DNA from: Priestia filamentosa
GTDB taxonomy: Bacteria > Bacillota > Bacilli > Bacillales > Bacillaceae_H
Length of the DNA: 64,000 nucleotides
Assembly: GCF_900177535.1 (NCBI RefSeq)
Contig: NZ_FXAJ01000006.1
Coordinates: forward strand, 1-64,000
Reading direction: 5' to 3'
The notes under the pieces were generated by a model. It ran no database searches. It saw only the letters and a program-made list of their open reading frames with translations, and was not told where the DNA came from. The first letter of the stretch is position 1; every line of letters starts with the position of its first letter. Positions 8,149-17,393 of this stretch are shown here, one piece after another. The position numbers and the translations under genes were made by a program.

Positions 8149-8940
8149 CTACCCTCCTTGAATGACGAGACGCTTACGAGCGGCCCACCATATTAAAGAA
8201 ATTGGAATTAATAAAACAACAGACCAAAGCGCCTGAAATAGCAATCCTTGATAAACGTCTGCTCCTTTGAATCCATTCGTGAAAATCATGCTCGGAATAT
8301 AGCTAATCCCTTGAAAAGGTAAGTATCCCATAATATTTTGTGCCCAAATAGGATAAAAGCTGATTGGTAAAAGCAATCCTGAAAATAAGTCGATAACAAC
8401 TCGTTTCGCTCGAATTAATCCATCGTTGTTAAATAAAAAGAACGTGGTAATTCCAGTAAGCAAGTTAATTTGCATATTGATAAAAAAGCTAAATACAAGT
8501 GAAAGCAAGAAAAGGCCCCATGTTACCGGACTCGCTGAAAATTCAATTGGGAAGATAAAATAAACAATAATAAGACCTGGAATCGAAAAGAAGAAAAAGC
8601 GAAAAAGACCTTCACCAAGCCCTTGCATTGTTTTCATACCAAGATAACTATATGGACGAATAAGTTCTACTGCTACTTTTCCTTCCTTAATCTCTGTTGC
8701 CATCTCGCGATCAATATTATTAAAATAGAAAGCTCTTGCCATCCATGAAACAGCTACGTATGTTACCATCTGCGTAATCGATAACCCTTCAATATTTTCT
8801 TGTCCACCATAAATCGCAGACCACAGAAAATAATAGGCACCAATATTAATTCCATAAATTAAAATACCGCTATAGTAATTTGTTCTGTAAGCAAGCATCA
8901 TTAAAAAGCGGATGCGAATCATTTCAATATACTTATCCAC
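8149..8940 (-). CDS. ABC-2 transporter permease subunit (COG4587-like)
   Basis: 263 aa with about six hydrophobic helices. It is paralogous in layout to the next permease in the operon (both carry an ATEIKEGKVAVELIRPYSY or equivalent 'RP' segment after helix 2). The start codon overlaps the end of the upstream ATPase gene by 8 bp, indicating translational coupling. The substrate is unknown. Confidence 0.85.
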   Translation of the reverse strand: MDKYIEMIRIRFLMMLAYRTNYYSGILIYGINIGAYYFLWSAIYGGQENIEGLSITQMVTYVAVSWMARAFYFNNIDREMATEIKEGKVAVELIRPYSYLGMKTMQGLGEGLFRFFFFSIPGLIIVYFIFPIEFSASPVTWGLFLLSLVFSFFINMQINLLTGITTFFLFNNDGLIRAKRVVIDLFSGLLLPISFYPIWAQNIMGYLPFQGISYIPSMIFTNGFKGADVYQGLLFQALWSVVLLIPISLIWWAARKRLVIQGG

Positions 8941-9946
8941 TCACAACACCTTCTTCATAAATGTTGCGAATAATTTCTTCTGTAGAGATTTTTTCAATGC
9001 TCATATCTTGAATTCGGTATGCCCCAACTGTTCTACCAATAAGCTCTGACATAATATCTTGATCTGTACCAACATGGGCAACATATACGTCTGGATGATC
9101 ACCACTAAACCAAGATACATCAAGGTCTTTCGTTAGTTTAATTAAGTCAGCGTGAAGCGGTGGAACTGTAAATTGGAACGAAATTTGCTTTTGCTCGCCC
9201 CAGTTTGTACGCAGCTTGTCTAAAAGACCATCATAAATGACTTTTCCTTCATCAAGCATAATAACGCGCTCACAAAGCGCTTCAATGTCAGCTAAATCGT
9301 GAGTGGTAAGCAAAATCGTTGTTTTATGTTTTTCGTTAATTTCTTTAAGAAACTTACGAATCTTTAGTTTTACAAGTACGTCCAATCCAATTGTTGGTTC
9401 ATCCAAAAAGAGCAATGGCGGATTGTGAATAAGTGCAGCTGCAAGCTCACATCGCATACGTTGACCAAGGGAAAGCTTTCGAACTGGCTTGTCTAAAAGT
9501 GGTCCGATATCAAGTGTTTCAATAACATGGTTCATATGCTCGTTATAATCTTCGTCAGACACTTTATATACTTTTTTCAAAAGACGAAAAGATTCCTGAA
9601 CCGCAATGTCCCACCAAAGCTGAGAACGCTGCCCGAATACAACTCCAATCGTTTGAGCAAATTTCTCTCTTTCTTTATGTGGATTCATTCCATTTACACG
9701 CACATGGCCGCTTGTTGGGGTTAAGATACCTGTTAGCATTTTTATTGTGGTTGACTTCCCTGCGCCGTTTTCTCCAATATAACCAACCATCTCTCCTTGC
9801 TTGATTGACATTGATACATTATCAACAGCAGGAACAATCTTATATTGACGAGTAAAAAGATCGCGAAAAGCTCCTTTTAATCCTGAACGATTTGCGTATG
9901 CTTTAAATTCTTTACGCAATCCTTTTACTTCAATAATTTCCTTCAT
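8933..9946 (-). CDS. ABC transporter ATP-binding protein (COG4586-like)
   Basis: 337 aa from the ATG at 9946, which has GGAGGA 6 bases upstream. An in-frame GTG at 9952 is less well placed. Walker A is GENGAGKST, the signature is LSLGQRMRCELAAAL, Walker B is LLFLDEPTIGLD, and the H-loop is LLTTHDLAD. It carries a roughly 100-residue C-terminal extension typical of COG4586. It energises the two permeases encoded immediately downstream. The divergent neighbour is hemL, with a 154-bp shared intergenic region. Confidence 0.93.
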   Translation of the reverse strand: MKEIIEVKGLRKEFKAYANRSGLKGAFRDLFTRQYKIVPAVDNVSMSIKQGEMVGYIGENGAGKSTTIKMLTGILTPTSGHVRVNGMNPHKEREKFAQTIGVVFGQRSQLWWDIAVQESFRLLKKVYKVSDEDYNEHMNHVIETLDIGPLLDKPVRKLSLGQRMRCELAAALIHNPPLLFLDEPTIGLDVLVKLKIRKFLKEINEKHKTTILLTTHDLADIEALCERVIMLDEGKVIYDGLLDKLRTNWGEQKQISFQFTVPPLHADLIKLTKDLDVSWFSGDHPDVYVAHVGTDQDIMSELIGRTVGAYRIQDMSIEKISTEEIIRNIYEEGVVSG

Positions 9947-10029
9947 CTTCACTCCTCCATCTCTTTTTACTATTTACCATACGTTAGTGTAACCAATAAG
10001 ACGCATCTACACAAATGGTAAGATTGCTC

Positions 10030-10046
10030 CCTCTAGTACATAGAGG
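10030..10046. promoter_or_regulatory. 6-bp inverted repeat upstream of hemL
   Basis: CCTCTA, GTACA, TAGAGG. It lies about 55-70 bp before the hemL start, next to a possible -10 element TAGAAT (10054-10059). It could be an operator or simply a transcript-end hairpin. The regulator is unknown. Confidence 0.25.
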
Positions 10047-10100
10047 CAAAAGTTTGCTAGAATAGAAGAAGAAACTTTAATGCTCTAGGAGGCATCATTT

Positions 10101-11387
10101 ATGAGATTTACAAATTCTGAAAAATTACATAGCGAGGCACTTGAACATATTGTTGGGGGCGTAAATAGTCCTTCTCGCTCATATAAAGGAGTTGGCGGCG
10201 GTACCCCCGTTGCTATGAAGCGCGGTCAAGGCGCTTACTTTTGGGATGTTGATGACAATCAATACATTGACTACCTTGCAGCGTATGGACCGATTATAAC
10301 AGGTCATGCACATCCCCATATTACAAAAGCTATTACAGAAGCTGCTGAAAATGGCGTTTTATATGGCACACCAACAGCACATGAGGTAAAATTTGCGAAA
10401 ATGCTAAAAGATGCAATGCCGAATTTAGATAAAGTACGCTTTGTGAACTCTGGAACAGAAGCCGTAATGACGACAATTCGCGTTGCTCGTGCTTATACTG
10501 GACGTGACAAAATCATTAAATTTGCTGGTTGCTATCACGGTCACTCTGACCTTGTCCTTGTTGCAGCAGGTTCTGGTCCTTCAACACTTGGAACACCTGA
10601 TTCTGCTGGAGTTCCCAAAAGTATTGCAAAAGAAGTTATTACCGTTCCATTTAACGATATTGAACCATTTAAAGAAGCTCTTGCAAAATGGGGAGACGAA
10701 ATTGCCGGTGTTCTCGTAGAACCGATTGTCGGGAACTTTGGAATTGTAGAACCAAAAGAAGGCTTCCTACAAGCTGTAAATGATCTTGCTCATGAAGCTG
10801 GAGCGCTTGTTATTTATGATGAAGTTATCACAGCATTCCGTTTTATGTATGGAGGAGCTCAAGATTTACTTGGAGTCAAACCAGACTTAACTGCTCTAGG
10901 AAAAATTATTGGAGGCGGACTTCCAATCGGAGCTTATGGCGGTCGTCAAGATATTATGGAAAAAGTAGCACCGCTTGGACCTGCTTATCAAGCAGGCACA
11001 ATGGCAGGTAATCCAGCTTCTATTCTATCTGGAATTGCTTGTCTAGAAGTACTGCAAGAAGAAGGCGTCTACGAACGTCTTGATCAATTAGGTGAGATGC
11101 TTGAAGAAGGAATTGCCGCCCACGCTAAAACATACAATGTTCCTATTACGATCAATCGTTTAAAAGGTGCTCTTACAGTGTACTTTACAAATGAAACTGT
11201 AGTGAACTATGAACAAGCTGAAAATACAGACGGAGAGATGTTTGCAAAATTCTTTAAGCTTATGCTAAATGAAGGCATTAATCTTGCTCCTTCTAAATAT
11301 GAAGCTTGGTTTTTAACAATAGCTCACACAGAAGAAGATATTACAAAAACGTTAATAGCGGTTGAAAAAGTTTTCAGTCAACTGTAA
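10101..11387 (+). CDS. gsaB: Glutamate-1-semialdehyde 2,1-aminomutase
   Basis: 428 aa PLP enzyme converting glutamate-1-semialdehyde to 5-aminolevulinate in the C5 haem pathway. The PLP lysine is K268 in [14 protein letters not shown], with NSGTEAV (117-123) contacting the PLP phosphate and CYHGHSD (144-150) also conserved. AGGAGG sits 8 bases before the ATG. Position next to bcp (ygaF) and ygaE identifies it with B. subtilis gsaB, the stand-alone second HemL paralogue, rather than the hemAXCDBL-operon copy. A strong terminator follows. Confidence 0.95.
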   Translation: MRFTNSEKLHSEALEHIVGGVNSPSRSYKGVGGGTPVAMKRGQGAYFWDVDDNQYIDYLAAYGPIITGHAHPHITKAITEAAENGVLYGTPTAHEVKFAKMLKDAMPNLDKVRFVNSGTEAVMTTIRVARAYTGRDKIIKFAGCYHGHSDLVLVAAGSGPSTLGTPDSAGVPKSIAKEVITVPFNDIEPFKEALAKWGDEIAGVLVEPIVGNFGIVEPKEGFLQAVNDLAHEAGALVIYDEVITAFRFMYGGAQDLLGVKPDLTALGKIIGGGLPIGAYGGRQDIMEKVAPLGPAYQAGTMAGNPASILSGIACLEVLQEEGVYERLDQLGEMLEEGIAAHAKTYNVPITINRLKGALTVYFTNETVVNYEQAENTDGEMFAKFFKLMLNEGINLAPSKYEAWFLTIAHTEEDITKTLIAVEKVFSQL

Positions 11388-11401
11388 GTAACTAACCAAA
11401 A

Positions 11402-11436
11402 ACACCTCTAGAAACCTTTCTAGAGGTGTTTTTTTA
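11402..11436 (+). terminator. gsaB terminator
   Basis: ACACCTCTAGAAA pairs with TTTCTAGAGGTGT over 12-13 bp with a minimal loop, and seven T residues follow. Confidence 0.93.
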
Positions 11437-11476
11437 TCATCGTCTAAAAATGGTGGTTTTTGTTGAAGATTTTCTC

Positions 11477-11505
11477 TTGATATCCTCTCCTAAACCTTGT
11501 ATAGT
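11477..11505 (+). promoter_or_regulatory. Sigma-A promoter of ygaE
   Basis: TTGATA (11477-11482), exactly 17 bp, TATAGT (11500-11505). The predicted transcript starts near 11512, giving a leader of about 190 nt before the probable ygaE start. Confidence 0.75.
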
Positions 11506-11522
11506 AGGTTATTGTTTAGCAA

Positions 11523-11636
11523 TTACTAAAAGAAAAAATTATTTTCTAAAAGCTATAGAGCGCTCCTTCTTCTCTATTTAGTAAGGAAACGCTGACTGTT
11601 TATTAAAGATAATAAAAGTCAGACTTTCTTTTTTTA
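11523..11636 (+). promoter_or_regulatory. Structured ygaE leader with a terminator-like hairpin
   Basis: TTACTAAA (11523-11530) pairs perfectly with TTTAGTAA (11577-11584). Further down, CTGAC (11592-11596) and GTCAG (11618-11622), together with internal TTTATT/AATAAA, form a hairpin. That hairpin is followed by a T-rich tract (11624-11635). It precedes the gene in the same transcript, so it has the layout of an attenuator. No known riboswitch consensus is recognised. Confidence 0.45.
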
Positions 11637-11703
11637 CCAAATGATTTATAATGTGGTTTCAGAGAAAAACTTTATTACGAAGGGAATGTCATTAACTCTC
11701 ACC

Positions 11704-12789
11704 ATGAAACTTGGTGCTCGTATTTTCAAAACAGGAATTGCAATTACACTTGCCTTATTTTTAGCAGAGCTGCTTGGACTATCAGCGCCTGCATTTGCAG
11801 GGATTGCGGCTATATTTGCGATTCAACCATCTATTTATCGTTCTTATTTAACGGTTTTAGACCAGCTTCAGGGAAACATTATCGGAGCTTTAGTAGCGGT
11901 TATCTTTTCTCTTACACTAGGGAATCATCCCGTTGTAATCGGATTGACGGCTATTCTAGTTATTACAATCAACTTGCGTCTAAAATCCCAAAATATTATT
12001 CCGCTTTCTCTAGTAACAGTTATTGCGATTATGGAAAGCACAACGATTGAATCAACAGATTATGCTTTGCTTAGATTTAGTACTGTCATGCTTGGAGTAT
12101 TATCAGCCTTTATCGTAAATTTTATTTTTCTACCACCTAAATATGAGACAAAACTTTATTATAAGTTGACACACATAACAGAAGACATTATTAAATGGAT
12201 TCGAATGACCTTAAGAGAAGCTTCCGCATATACACTGTTGAAAGAAGATATTGAAAAAATTGATGATCGCCTTAAACAAACTGAACAAACGTTTGATTTT
12301 TATAAAGAAGAACGAAAATACTCTAAGAAAAATGCTCATGTAAAGTCTCGTAAACTTGTTTTATTTCGCCAAATGTTGCTTACAACAAAAAGAGCATTAA
12401 CAACGCTACGTTTGCTGCATAGACTTGGCAATGATATTCATCACATGCCAGAGAAATTTCAAACAGTTTTAAAAGAGCAAATAGAGTACATTTTAAGCTA
12501 CCATGAACAAACTCTTTTAAAATTTATTGGAAAAGTTCGTGCTCAGCAGCCGCATAAAGCGATTGACCCTTCTTGTACAGGGAAACGTGGGCTTATTGAT
12601 ACATTTATGAAATATAAGCTTCTTGAAGATGAAGATGAAAATAAAATGCTGTATAATCTCTTTCCGCTCATTGCTTCTATCATTGAATATGGAGAAGAAC
12701 TTGAACATCTTGATTTGCTTATCGATAGCTTTCAAAGCTATCATACAACGGAAAACTCTTTTGAGATTAGTGGTGAAGAAGAAAATTAA
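11704..12789 (+). CDS. ygaE: YgaE, aromatic acid exporter family (ArAE) membrane protein
   Basis: 361 aa from the ATG at 11704 (MKLGARIFKTGIAIT), where family members begin. The frame is open back to 11641. The ATG at 11686 has AAGGG only 1-2 bases upstream, so the start is uncertain. The N-terminal half (about 145 residues) has five or six hydrophobic helices with the conserved segment GIAAIFAIQPSIYRSY typical of the ArAE_1 family. The C-terminal half is cytoplasmic, charged and helical. The family includes exporters of aromatic carboxylates, but this subgroup has no proven substrate. A leader with a terminator-like hairpin precedes it. Confidence 0.85.
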   Translation: MKLGARIFKTGIAITLALFLAELLGLSAPAFAGIAAIFAIQPSIYRSYLTVLDQLQGNIIGALVAVIFSLTLGNHPVVIGLTAILVITINLRLKSQNIIPLSLVTVIAIMESTTIESTDYALLRFSTVMLGVLSAFIVNFIFLPPKYETKLYYKLTHITEDIIKWIRMTLREASAYTLLKEDIEKIDDRLKQTEQTFDFYKEERKYSKKNAHVKSRKLVLFRQMLLTTKRALTTLRLLHRLGNDIHHMPEKFQTVLKEQIEYILSYHEQTLLKFIGKVRAQQPHKAIDPSCTGKRGLIDTFMKYKLLEDEDENKMLYNLFPLIASIIEYGEELEHLDLLIDSFQSYHTTENSFEISGEEEN

Positions 12790-12820
12790 AAAGCACGTGT
12801 CAGCTGACACGTGCTTTTTT
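12789..12820. terminator. Bidirectional terminator between ygaE and the app operon
   Basis: A 30-bp perfect palindrome (12789-12818) with A/T-rich ends that provide U tracts in both directions. It overlaps the last base of the ygaE stop codon and abuts the end of appC. Confidence 0.93.
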
Positions 12821-13718
12821 AGTTTTTCATTCTTGGGTCAAGTGCATCTCGCAATCCATCTCCAAGTAAATTGAACCCTAAAACAACAAGCATGATAGCT
12901 ACTCCTGGAAAAATCATTGTCCAAGGTGCTTGAATTAAGTATTGCTTAGAATCCGCTAGCATTCTTCCCCATTCCGCATTCGGAGGCTGTGCTCCAAGTC
13001 CTAAAAAGCCAAGCGCAGCTGCCTCAATAATAGCTGTTGCAACTGCAAGCGTTCCTTGTACAATAATAGGCGTAATGCTATTTGGTAACACATGATGAAA
13101 TAAAATACGGTGATCTGACATACCAATTGCTTTCGCTGCTAAAATATATTCTTCTTCTTTAACACTTAACACTCTTGAACGAATTAACCTACCAAAGTTC
13201 GGGATATTAATGACAGCAATGGCAATTAACGCATTTTGTAAAGATGGACCAAGGACTGCTACAATTCCAATAGCTAATAAAATACTTGGAAAAGCAAGTA
13301 AAATATCAAATATCCGTGAGATGATAGCGTCTGCAATTCTTCCATAATAACCTGCTATAATCCCAAGAAAGCTCCCTACAATAATAGAGCCCATTACAGA
13401 AAAAAAGCCAACCCAAAGTGATGTTTTTGCTCCGTGCAGTACGCGTGAAAATACATCCCGACCAAAATCATCTGTTCCAAACCAATGCTCACTTGAAGGG
13501 GCCTGGAGTCGTTCTTGCAATTTTTGCTCATTTACCCCTTCAGGAGCAATAACAGGAGCAAATATCGCTAAGAGAATGAAAAACAGAACAATGGCGCCTC
13601 CTACTAAAGCAAGTTTATTTTTTTTGAAACTGCGCCACCCTTCTCGAAAAGAAGAAGATGTTTCTGCTACAACAGGAGGTTCAGGTGGTAAAAGGTTATT
13701 TTTCATTAATTCTGCCAT
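12819..13718 (-). CDS. appC: Oligopeptide ABC importer permease AppC/DppC
   Basis: 299 aa with six hydrophobic helices and an N-terminal soluble extension typical of the C-type permease. The EAA loop that docks to the ATPase is EEEYILAAKAIGMSDHRILF. It is the last gene of a five-gene minus-strand operon in the order D-F-A-B-C, which is the order of B. subtilis appDFABC. The B. subtilis opp and dpp operons are ordered differently. The symbol rests on that order and not on knowledge of specificity. Confidence 0.88.
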   Translation of the reverse strand: MAELMKNNLLPPEPPVVAETSSSFREGWRSFKKNKLALVGGAIVLFFILLAIFAPVIAPEGVNEQKLQERLQAPSSEHWFGTDDFGRDVFSRVLHGAKTSLWVGFFSVMGSIIVGSFLGIIAGYYGRIADAIISRIFDILLAFPSILLAIGIVAVLGPSLQNALIAIAVINIPNFGRLIRSRVLSVKEEEYILAAKAIGMSDHRILFHHVLPNSITPIIVQGTLAVATAIIEAAALGFLGLGAQPPNAEWGRMLADSKQYLIQAPWTMIFPGVAIMLVVLGFNLLGDGLRDALDPRMKN

Positions 13719-13732
13719 TTGTTGCTCCTCCT

Positions 13733-14740
13733 TTACTTGTTATATTTAATCCTTGGATCAATAACTGTATACAACAAATCAACGATTAAATTTATACATA
13801 CAAAGAGGAGAGCAATAATAAGAATTCCAGATTGAATCACAGGATAATCACGATATCCAATTGCTTCATAAATATAACGTCCAATCCCAGGCCAGCTAAA
13901 AATTGTTTCTGTTAAAATAGCTCCTCCAAGTAATACTCCAAACTGTAAACCAATTACCGTAAGAATCGGAATCACGGCATTTTTTAAAGAATGTCGATAA
14001 ACAACCCAAAACATACGAAGTCCTTTTGCTCTTGCAGTTCGAATAAAATCAGAGCGCATAACTTCAAGCATACTTGAACGTGTAATACGAGCAATAATAG
14101 CCATCGGAATTGTTGCAAGCGCAACGCTCGGTAACGCTAAGTGTTTTATAACAACAGCGAATTGATCCCATTTTCCTTGAACAAGAGTATCAAATATGTA
14201 TAACCCTGTTATGGAGTCAATTGGGTTTCGAATATCTTCACGACCCGCAGTAGGCAATAGATCCCACTGAATTGCAAACAACCATTGTTCCATCAAACCA
14301 AGCCAAAAGATTGGCATTGATACGCCGATAAGAGCAAGAAGCATTGCGATATAATCAAACCAAGAATTTTGAAACCAAGCACTAATAATTCCTGCATTTA
14401 CCCCAACCACAATAGCAATAATAATGGCCACAAGAGATAGCTCTAGTGTTGCTGTTAGATATGGCCAAAGCTCTTCACTAATCGGGTTTTTAGTCCGTAA
14501 TGACTCTCCTAAATCACCTGTTAAAAGATTTCCAATATAATGAAAGTACTGAGTATACCATGGCTCATTTAAGCCAAGCTCCTTCGTTAAGGAATCGATA
14601 GCATCTTTTGTAGCAAGCTGTCCTAAAATAACTTGAGCAGGATTTCCTGGAATAGCTCGGATCATAAAAAAGACAATAAGAGATAGTCCAACTAGGACTG
14701 GAACAAGCATTAATAAACGTCGAATAATATACGTAATCAC
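13733..14740 (-). CDS. appB: Oligopeptide ABC importer permease AppB/DppB
   Basis: 335 aa, six helices, starting with the family signature ITYIIRRLLMLVPVLVGLSL. The EAA-loop segment RSDFIRTARAKGLRMFWVVY contacts the ATPases. It pairs with AppC, 14 bp downstream. A strong hairpin separates it from the binding-protein gene upstream, so its mRNA level is probably lower than that of the binding protein. Confidence 0.9.
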   Translation of the reverse strand: MITYIIRRLLMLVPVLVGLSLIVFFMIRAIPGNPAQVILGQLATKDAIDSLTKELGLNEPWYTQYFHYIGNLLTGDLGESLRTKNPISEELWPYLTATLELSLVAIIIAIVVGVNAGIISAWFQNSWFDYIAMLLALIGVSMPIFWLGLMEQWLFAIQWDLLPTAGREDIRNPIDSITGLYIFDTLVQGKWDQFAVVIKHLALPSVALATIPMAIIARITRSSMLEVMRSDFIRTARAKGLRMFWVVYRHSLKNAVIPILTVIGLQFGVLLGGAILTETIFSWPGIGRYIYEAIGYRDYPVIQSGILIIALLFVCINLIVDLLYTVIDPRIKYNK

Positions 14741-14766
14741 TTTACTTCTCCTCCCTCTTAAATTTC

Positions 14767-14798
14767 AAAAAGGGAGTAAATAAATTTACTCCCTTTTT
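14767..14798 (-). terminator. Intercistronic terminator-like hairpin between appA and appB
   Basis: GGGAGTAAA and TTTACTCCC pair around the loop TAAA, and flanking A5/T5 runs extend the stem to 14 bp. On the minus strand it is followed by U residues. Such hairpins after the binding-protein gene are a known way to make excess binding protein over permease. Confidence 0.85.
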
Positions 14799-14805
14799 AA
14801 ATTGT

Positions 14806-16383
14806 CTATTCTTTAATTTCAACTGTATCTAAACGATCTGACCCTGTTGGATGTGGAGCAAATCCTTCAATCGTCTTGTTTCCTGCAAGAGCTGGTTTAG
14901 AATGTACAAGTGGAATCCACGGAGCGTCATCTTTGATAATTTCTTGCGCTTTATTATAGAGTTCATTGCGCTTTTCTTTATCAATTGTTGATTGTGCTTC
15001 GATGAGCAGTTCATGGACCTCTGGATTCTTATAATAGGTGTAATTGTTGCTTCCGATTGCATCTTCATCAAGTAAAACGTAAAGGAAGTTATCTGCATCA
15101 CCATTGTCTCCTGTCCAGCCTAGTAGAAAACTATCTGCTTCACCTAAGCGGGCTTTTTCTAAATACGTAGCCCATTCATACGTTTTAATATTGGCTTTCA
15201 CCCCGATATCTGCAAAGTTAGATTGAACAGCTTCTGCAATTTTTTGACCATCTGGCATATATGGGCGTGGAACAGGCATTGCCCATAGTTCAATCTCAAA
15301 TCCATCTTCATATCCTGCTTCTTTTAATATTTCTTTTGCTTTTTTAGGATCATATGGATATGGATCTAAAGCTTTATTGTATCCTTCAACAACTGGAGGC
15401 ATTGGGTTAGCCGCTACCTGTCCTTCTCCTGCATAAAATGTTTTCAGCAATGCTTCCTTATCAACTGCATAGTTCAAAGCTTGACGAACTTTTTTATCTT
15501 TTAACGGGCCACGATTTGTTGTTAATCCAACATACGCTACGTTTAGTGACGGACGGAAAAATGTTTTTAAGTTAGGATCGTTTTCGATAGATTCTACTTC
15601 ACTGAAGTTTACTCCATCAATTAAATCCGCTTCCCCCGTTTTTAGCGCATTAAGACGAGCCGAGTTTTCTGGAATAACCGTAAAAATGACCTCGTTTAAT
15701 TTCGGACGTCCTTCGTTCCAGTAATCTTCGTTTTTTGTAACTGTAATGCGGTCATTACGTTTCCACTCACTAAACTTAAATGCTCCTGTTCCAACAGGAT
15801 GATCTCCAAACTTATCTCCTTGCTCTTTTAAAGCTTTTGGAGAGGCGATTGCAAATGGAGACATTGCTAAGTTTTTAAAGAATGGGGCAAGAGGACGCTT
15901 TAATTTAAATTCCACCGTGTACTCATCAGGAGTATTAATTTGCTCAATCACATCTCCAAATTGTGAATTATAGTAATAAAATTTTTCTTCATTTCCACTT
16001 TTCCATCGCTCAAAATTCACCTTTACAGCTTCTGAATTAAAGTCTGTACCATCATGGAACTTAACACCTTCACGTAATTTAAGCGTATATGTTAATCCAT
16101 CCTCAGAGGTGCTCCACTCTGTCGCAAGACCTGGTTCAAGCTCTGTGTTCTGTTTTCCGAATAGAATTAACGTATCAAAGATATTTTGAGTCACTTTAAA
16201 TGACTCACCATCTGTCACAATTGCTGGGTCAAGAGAGACAGAATCGCCGCCGCGAGCAAATACAAGTGTGCTACCTTTCTCCCCATTTCCATCTGCTTTC
16301 TCCGAATTACTACAACCGGCAAGAGTCATCACAATTGCCACCGATAAGACCAGTAACCCAAACGACCATTTCTTTTTCCTCAT
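14806..16383 (-). CDS. appA: Oligopeptide-binding lipoprotein (AppA/DppE type, SBP family 5)
   Basis: 525 aa from the ATG at 16383 (MRKKKWSFGLLVLS), which has GAGGTG 8 bases upstream. The longer reading to 16422 lacks a site. It begins with a lipoprotein signal peptide ending in the lipobox LAGC at about residue 23, so it is diacylglyceryl-anchored on the outer face of the membrane. The mature part is an extracellular solute-binding protein family 5 domain. It contains the conserved strand LKLREGVKFHDGTDFNSEAV, and KKVRQALNYAVDKEALL. It delivers peptides to the AppBC channel. Confidence 0.92.
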   Translation of the reverse strand: MRKKKWSFGLLVLSVAIVMTLAGCSNSEKADGNGEKGSTLVFARGGDSVSLDPAIVTDGESFKVTQNIFDTLILFGKQNTELEPGLATEWSTSEDGLTYTLKLREGVKFHDGTDFNSEAVKVNFERWKSGNEEKFYYYNSQFGDVIEQINTPDEYTVEFKLKRPLAPFFKNLAMSPFAIASPKALKEQGDKFGDHPVGTGAFKFSEWKRNDRITVTKNEDYWNEGRPKLNEVIFTVIPENSARLNALKTGEADLIDGVNFSEVESIENDPNLKTFFRPSLNVAYVGLTTNRGPLKDKKVRQALNYAVDKEALLKTFYAGEGQVAANPMPPVVEGYNKALDPYPYDPKKAKEILKEAGYEDGFEIELWAMPVPRPYMPDGQKIAEAVQSNFADIGVKANIKTYEWATYLEKARLGEADSFLLGWTGDNGDADNFLYVLLDEDAIGSNNYTYYKNPEVHELLIEAQSTIDKEKRNELYNKAQEIIKDDAPWIPLVHSKPALAGNKTIEGFAPHPTGSDRLDTVEIKE

Positions 16384-16424
16384 TTCTTTCACCTCATATG
16401 ATATTTTTAAAAATTCTGTCATCT

Positions 16425-17393
16425 TTACTCATACAAGTGACAGGCTACATAATGTTTTTCCTCTACTTCCCTAAAAATTGGACGCTTTTCTTTACAAACA
16501 TCCATACATTTAGGGCAGCGCGTATGAAAAGCACAGCCAACAGGAGCAGCAGATGCGCTTGGTAAATCTCCATTTAAAACAACTTGCTCTTTTTTGGCTT
16601 CTGGATCTGGAATAGGAACAGCAGATAGCAATGCTTCTGTGTAAGGATGAAAAGCTTTCTCATAAAGACGTTCACTGTCTGTAAGCTCTACAAGTTGACC
16701 TAAATACATCACTCCAACTCTGTCGCTAATATGACGAACAACGCCAAGGTCGTGAGAAATAAAGATGTATGTAAGTCCAAATTCTTTTTGTAAATGTTCC
16801 ATCAGATTTAACACTTGCGATTGAATCGAAACGTCGAGTGCTGAAACAGGTTCATCTGCAACAATAAGACGAGGGTTCGTCATTAGAGCTCTGGCAATTC
16901 CTATTCTTTGTCTTTGGCCACCGCTAAATTGGTGTGGATAGCGCTTGCTATGATACGCACTGAGACCTACTATTTCAAGCATCTCTTGTACTTTTTTCTT
17001 CCGCTCTTTTTTTGAACCAATTCCATGAACAATAAGCGGTTCTTCTAAAATTTTCTCAACGTTATGGCGGGGATTTAACGAAGCAAATGGATCTTGAAAA
17101 ACCATCTGCATATCTCTTCTCAGTGAGCGAACAGCTTTTTTAGAGAGATTTGTAACCTCTTTTCCTTGAAAGGTAACACTGCCTTCTGTTGGCTCAATTA
17201 AGCGCAGCAATAATCTGCCCATCGTTGATTTCCCACATCCACTTTCTCCTACAATCCCAAGGGTTTCGCCTTCATATACCTCAAACTTTAAATCATCAAC
17301 TGCTTTTACATTGCCAACCTTTCTTCCTAATATTCCTTCTCTATTTAAAAAGTACTTTTTGAGACCATTAACTTGTAGCAATGCTTTGCTCAT
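16425..17393 (-). CDS. appF: Oligopeptide ABC importer ATPase AppF/DppF
   Basis: 322 aa from the ATG at 17393 (MSKALLQV), with GGAGGGG 7 bases upstream. It overlaps the end of appD by 26 bp, which suggests translational coupling. Walker A is GESGCGKST, the signature is FSGGQRQRIGIARALM, and Walker B is LIVADEPVSALD. The C-terminal oligopeptide-ABC domain carries the cysteines of CAFHTRCPKCMDVC, the usual [4Fe-4S]-type cysteine cluster of this subfamily. Confidence 0.93.
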   Translation of the reverse strand: MSKALLQVNGLKKYFLNREGILGRKVGNVKAVDDLKFEVYEGETLGIVGESGCGKSTMGRLLLRLIEPTEGSVTFQGKEVTNLSKKAVRSLRRDMQMVFQDPFASLNPRHNVEKILEEPLIVHGIGSKKERKKKVQEMLEIVGLSAYHSKRYPHQFSGGQRQRIGIARALMTNPRLIVADEPVSALDVSIQSQVLNLMEHLQKEFGLTYIFISHDLGVVRHISDRVGVMYLGQLVELTDSERLYEKAFHPYTEALLSAVPIPDPEAKKEQVVLNGDLPSASAAPVGCAFHTRCPKCMDVCKEKRPIFREVEEKHYVACHLYE

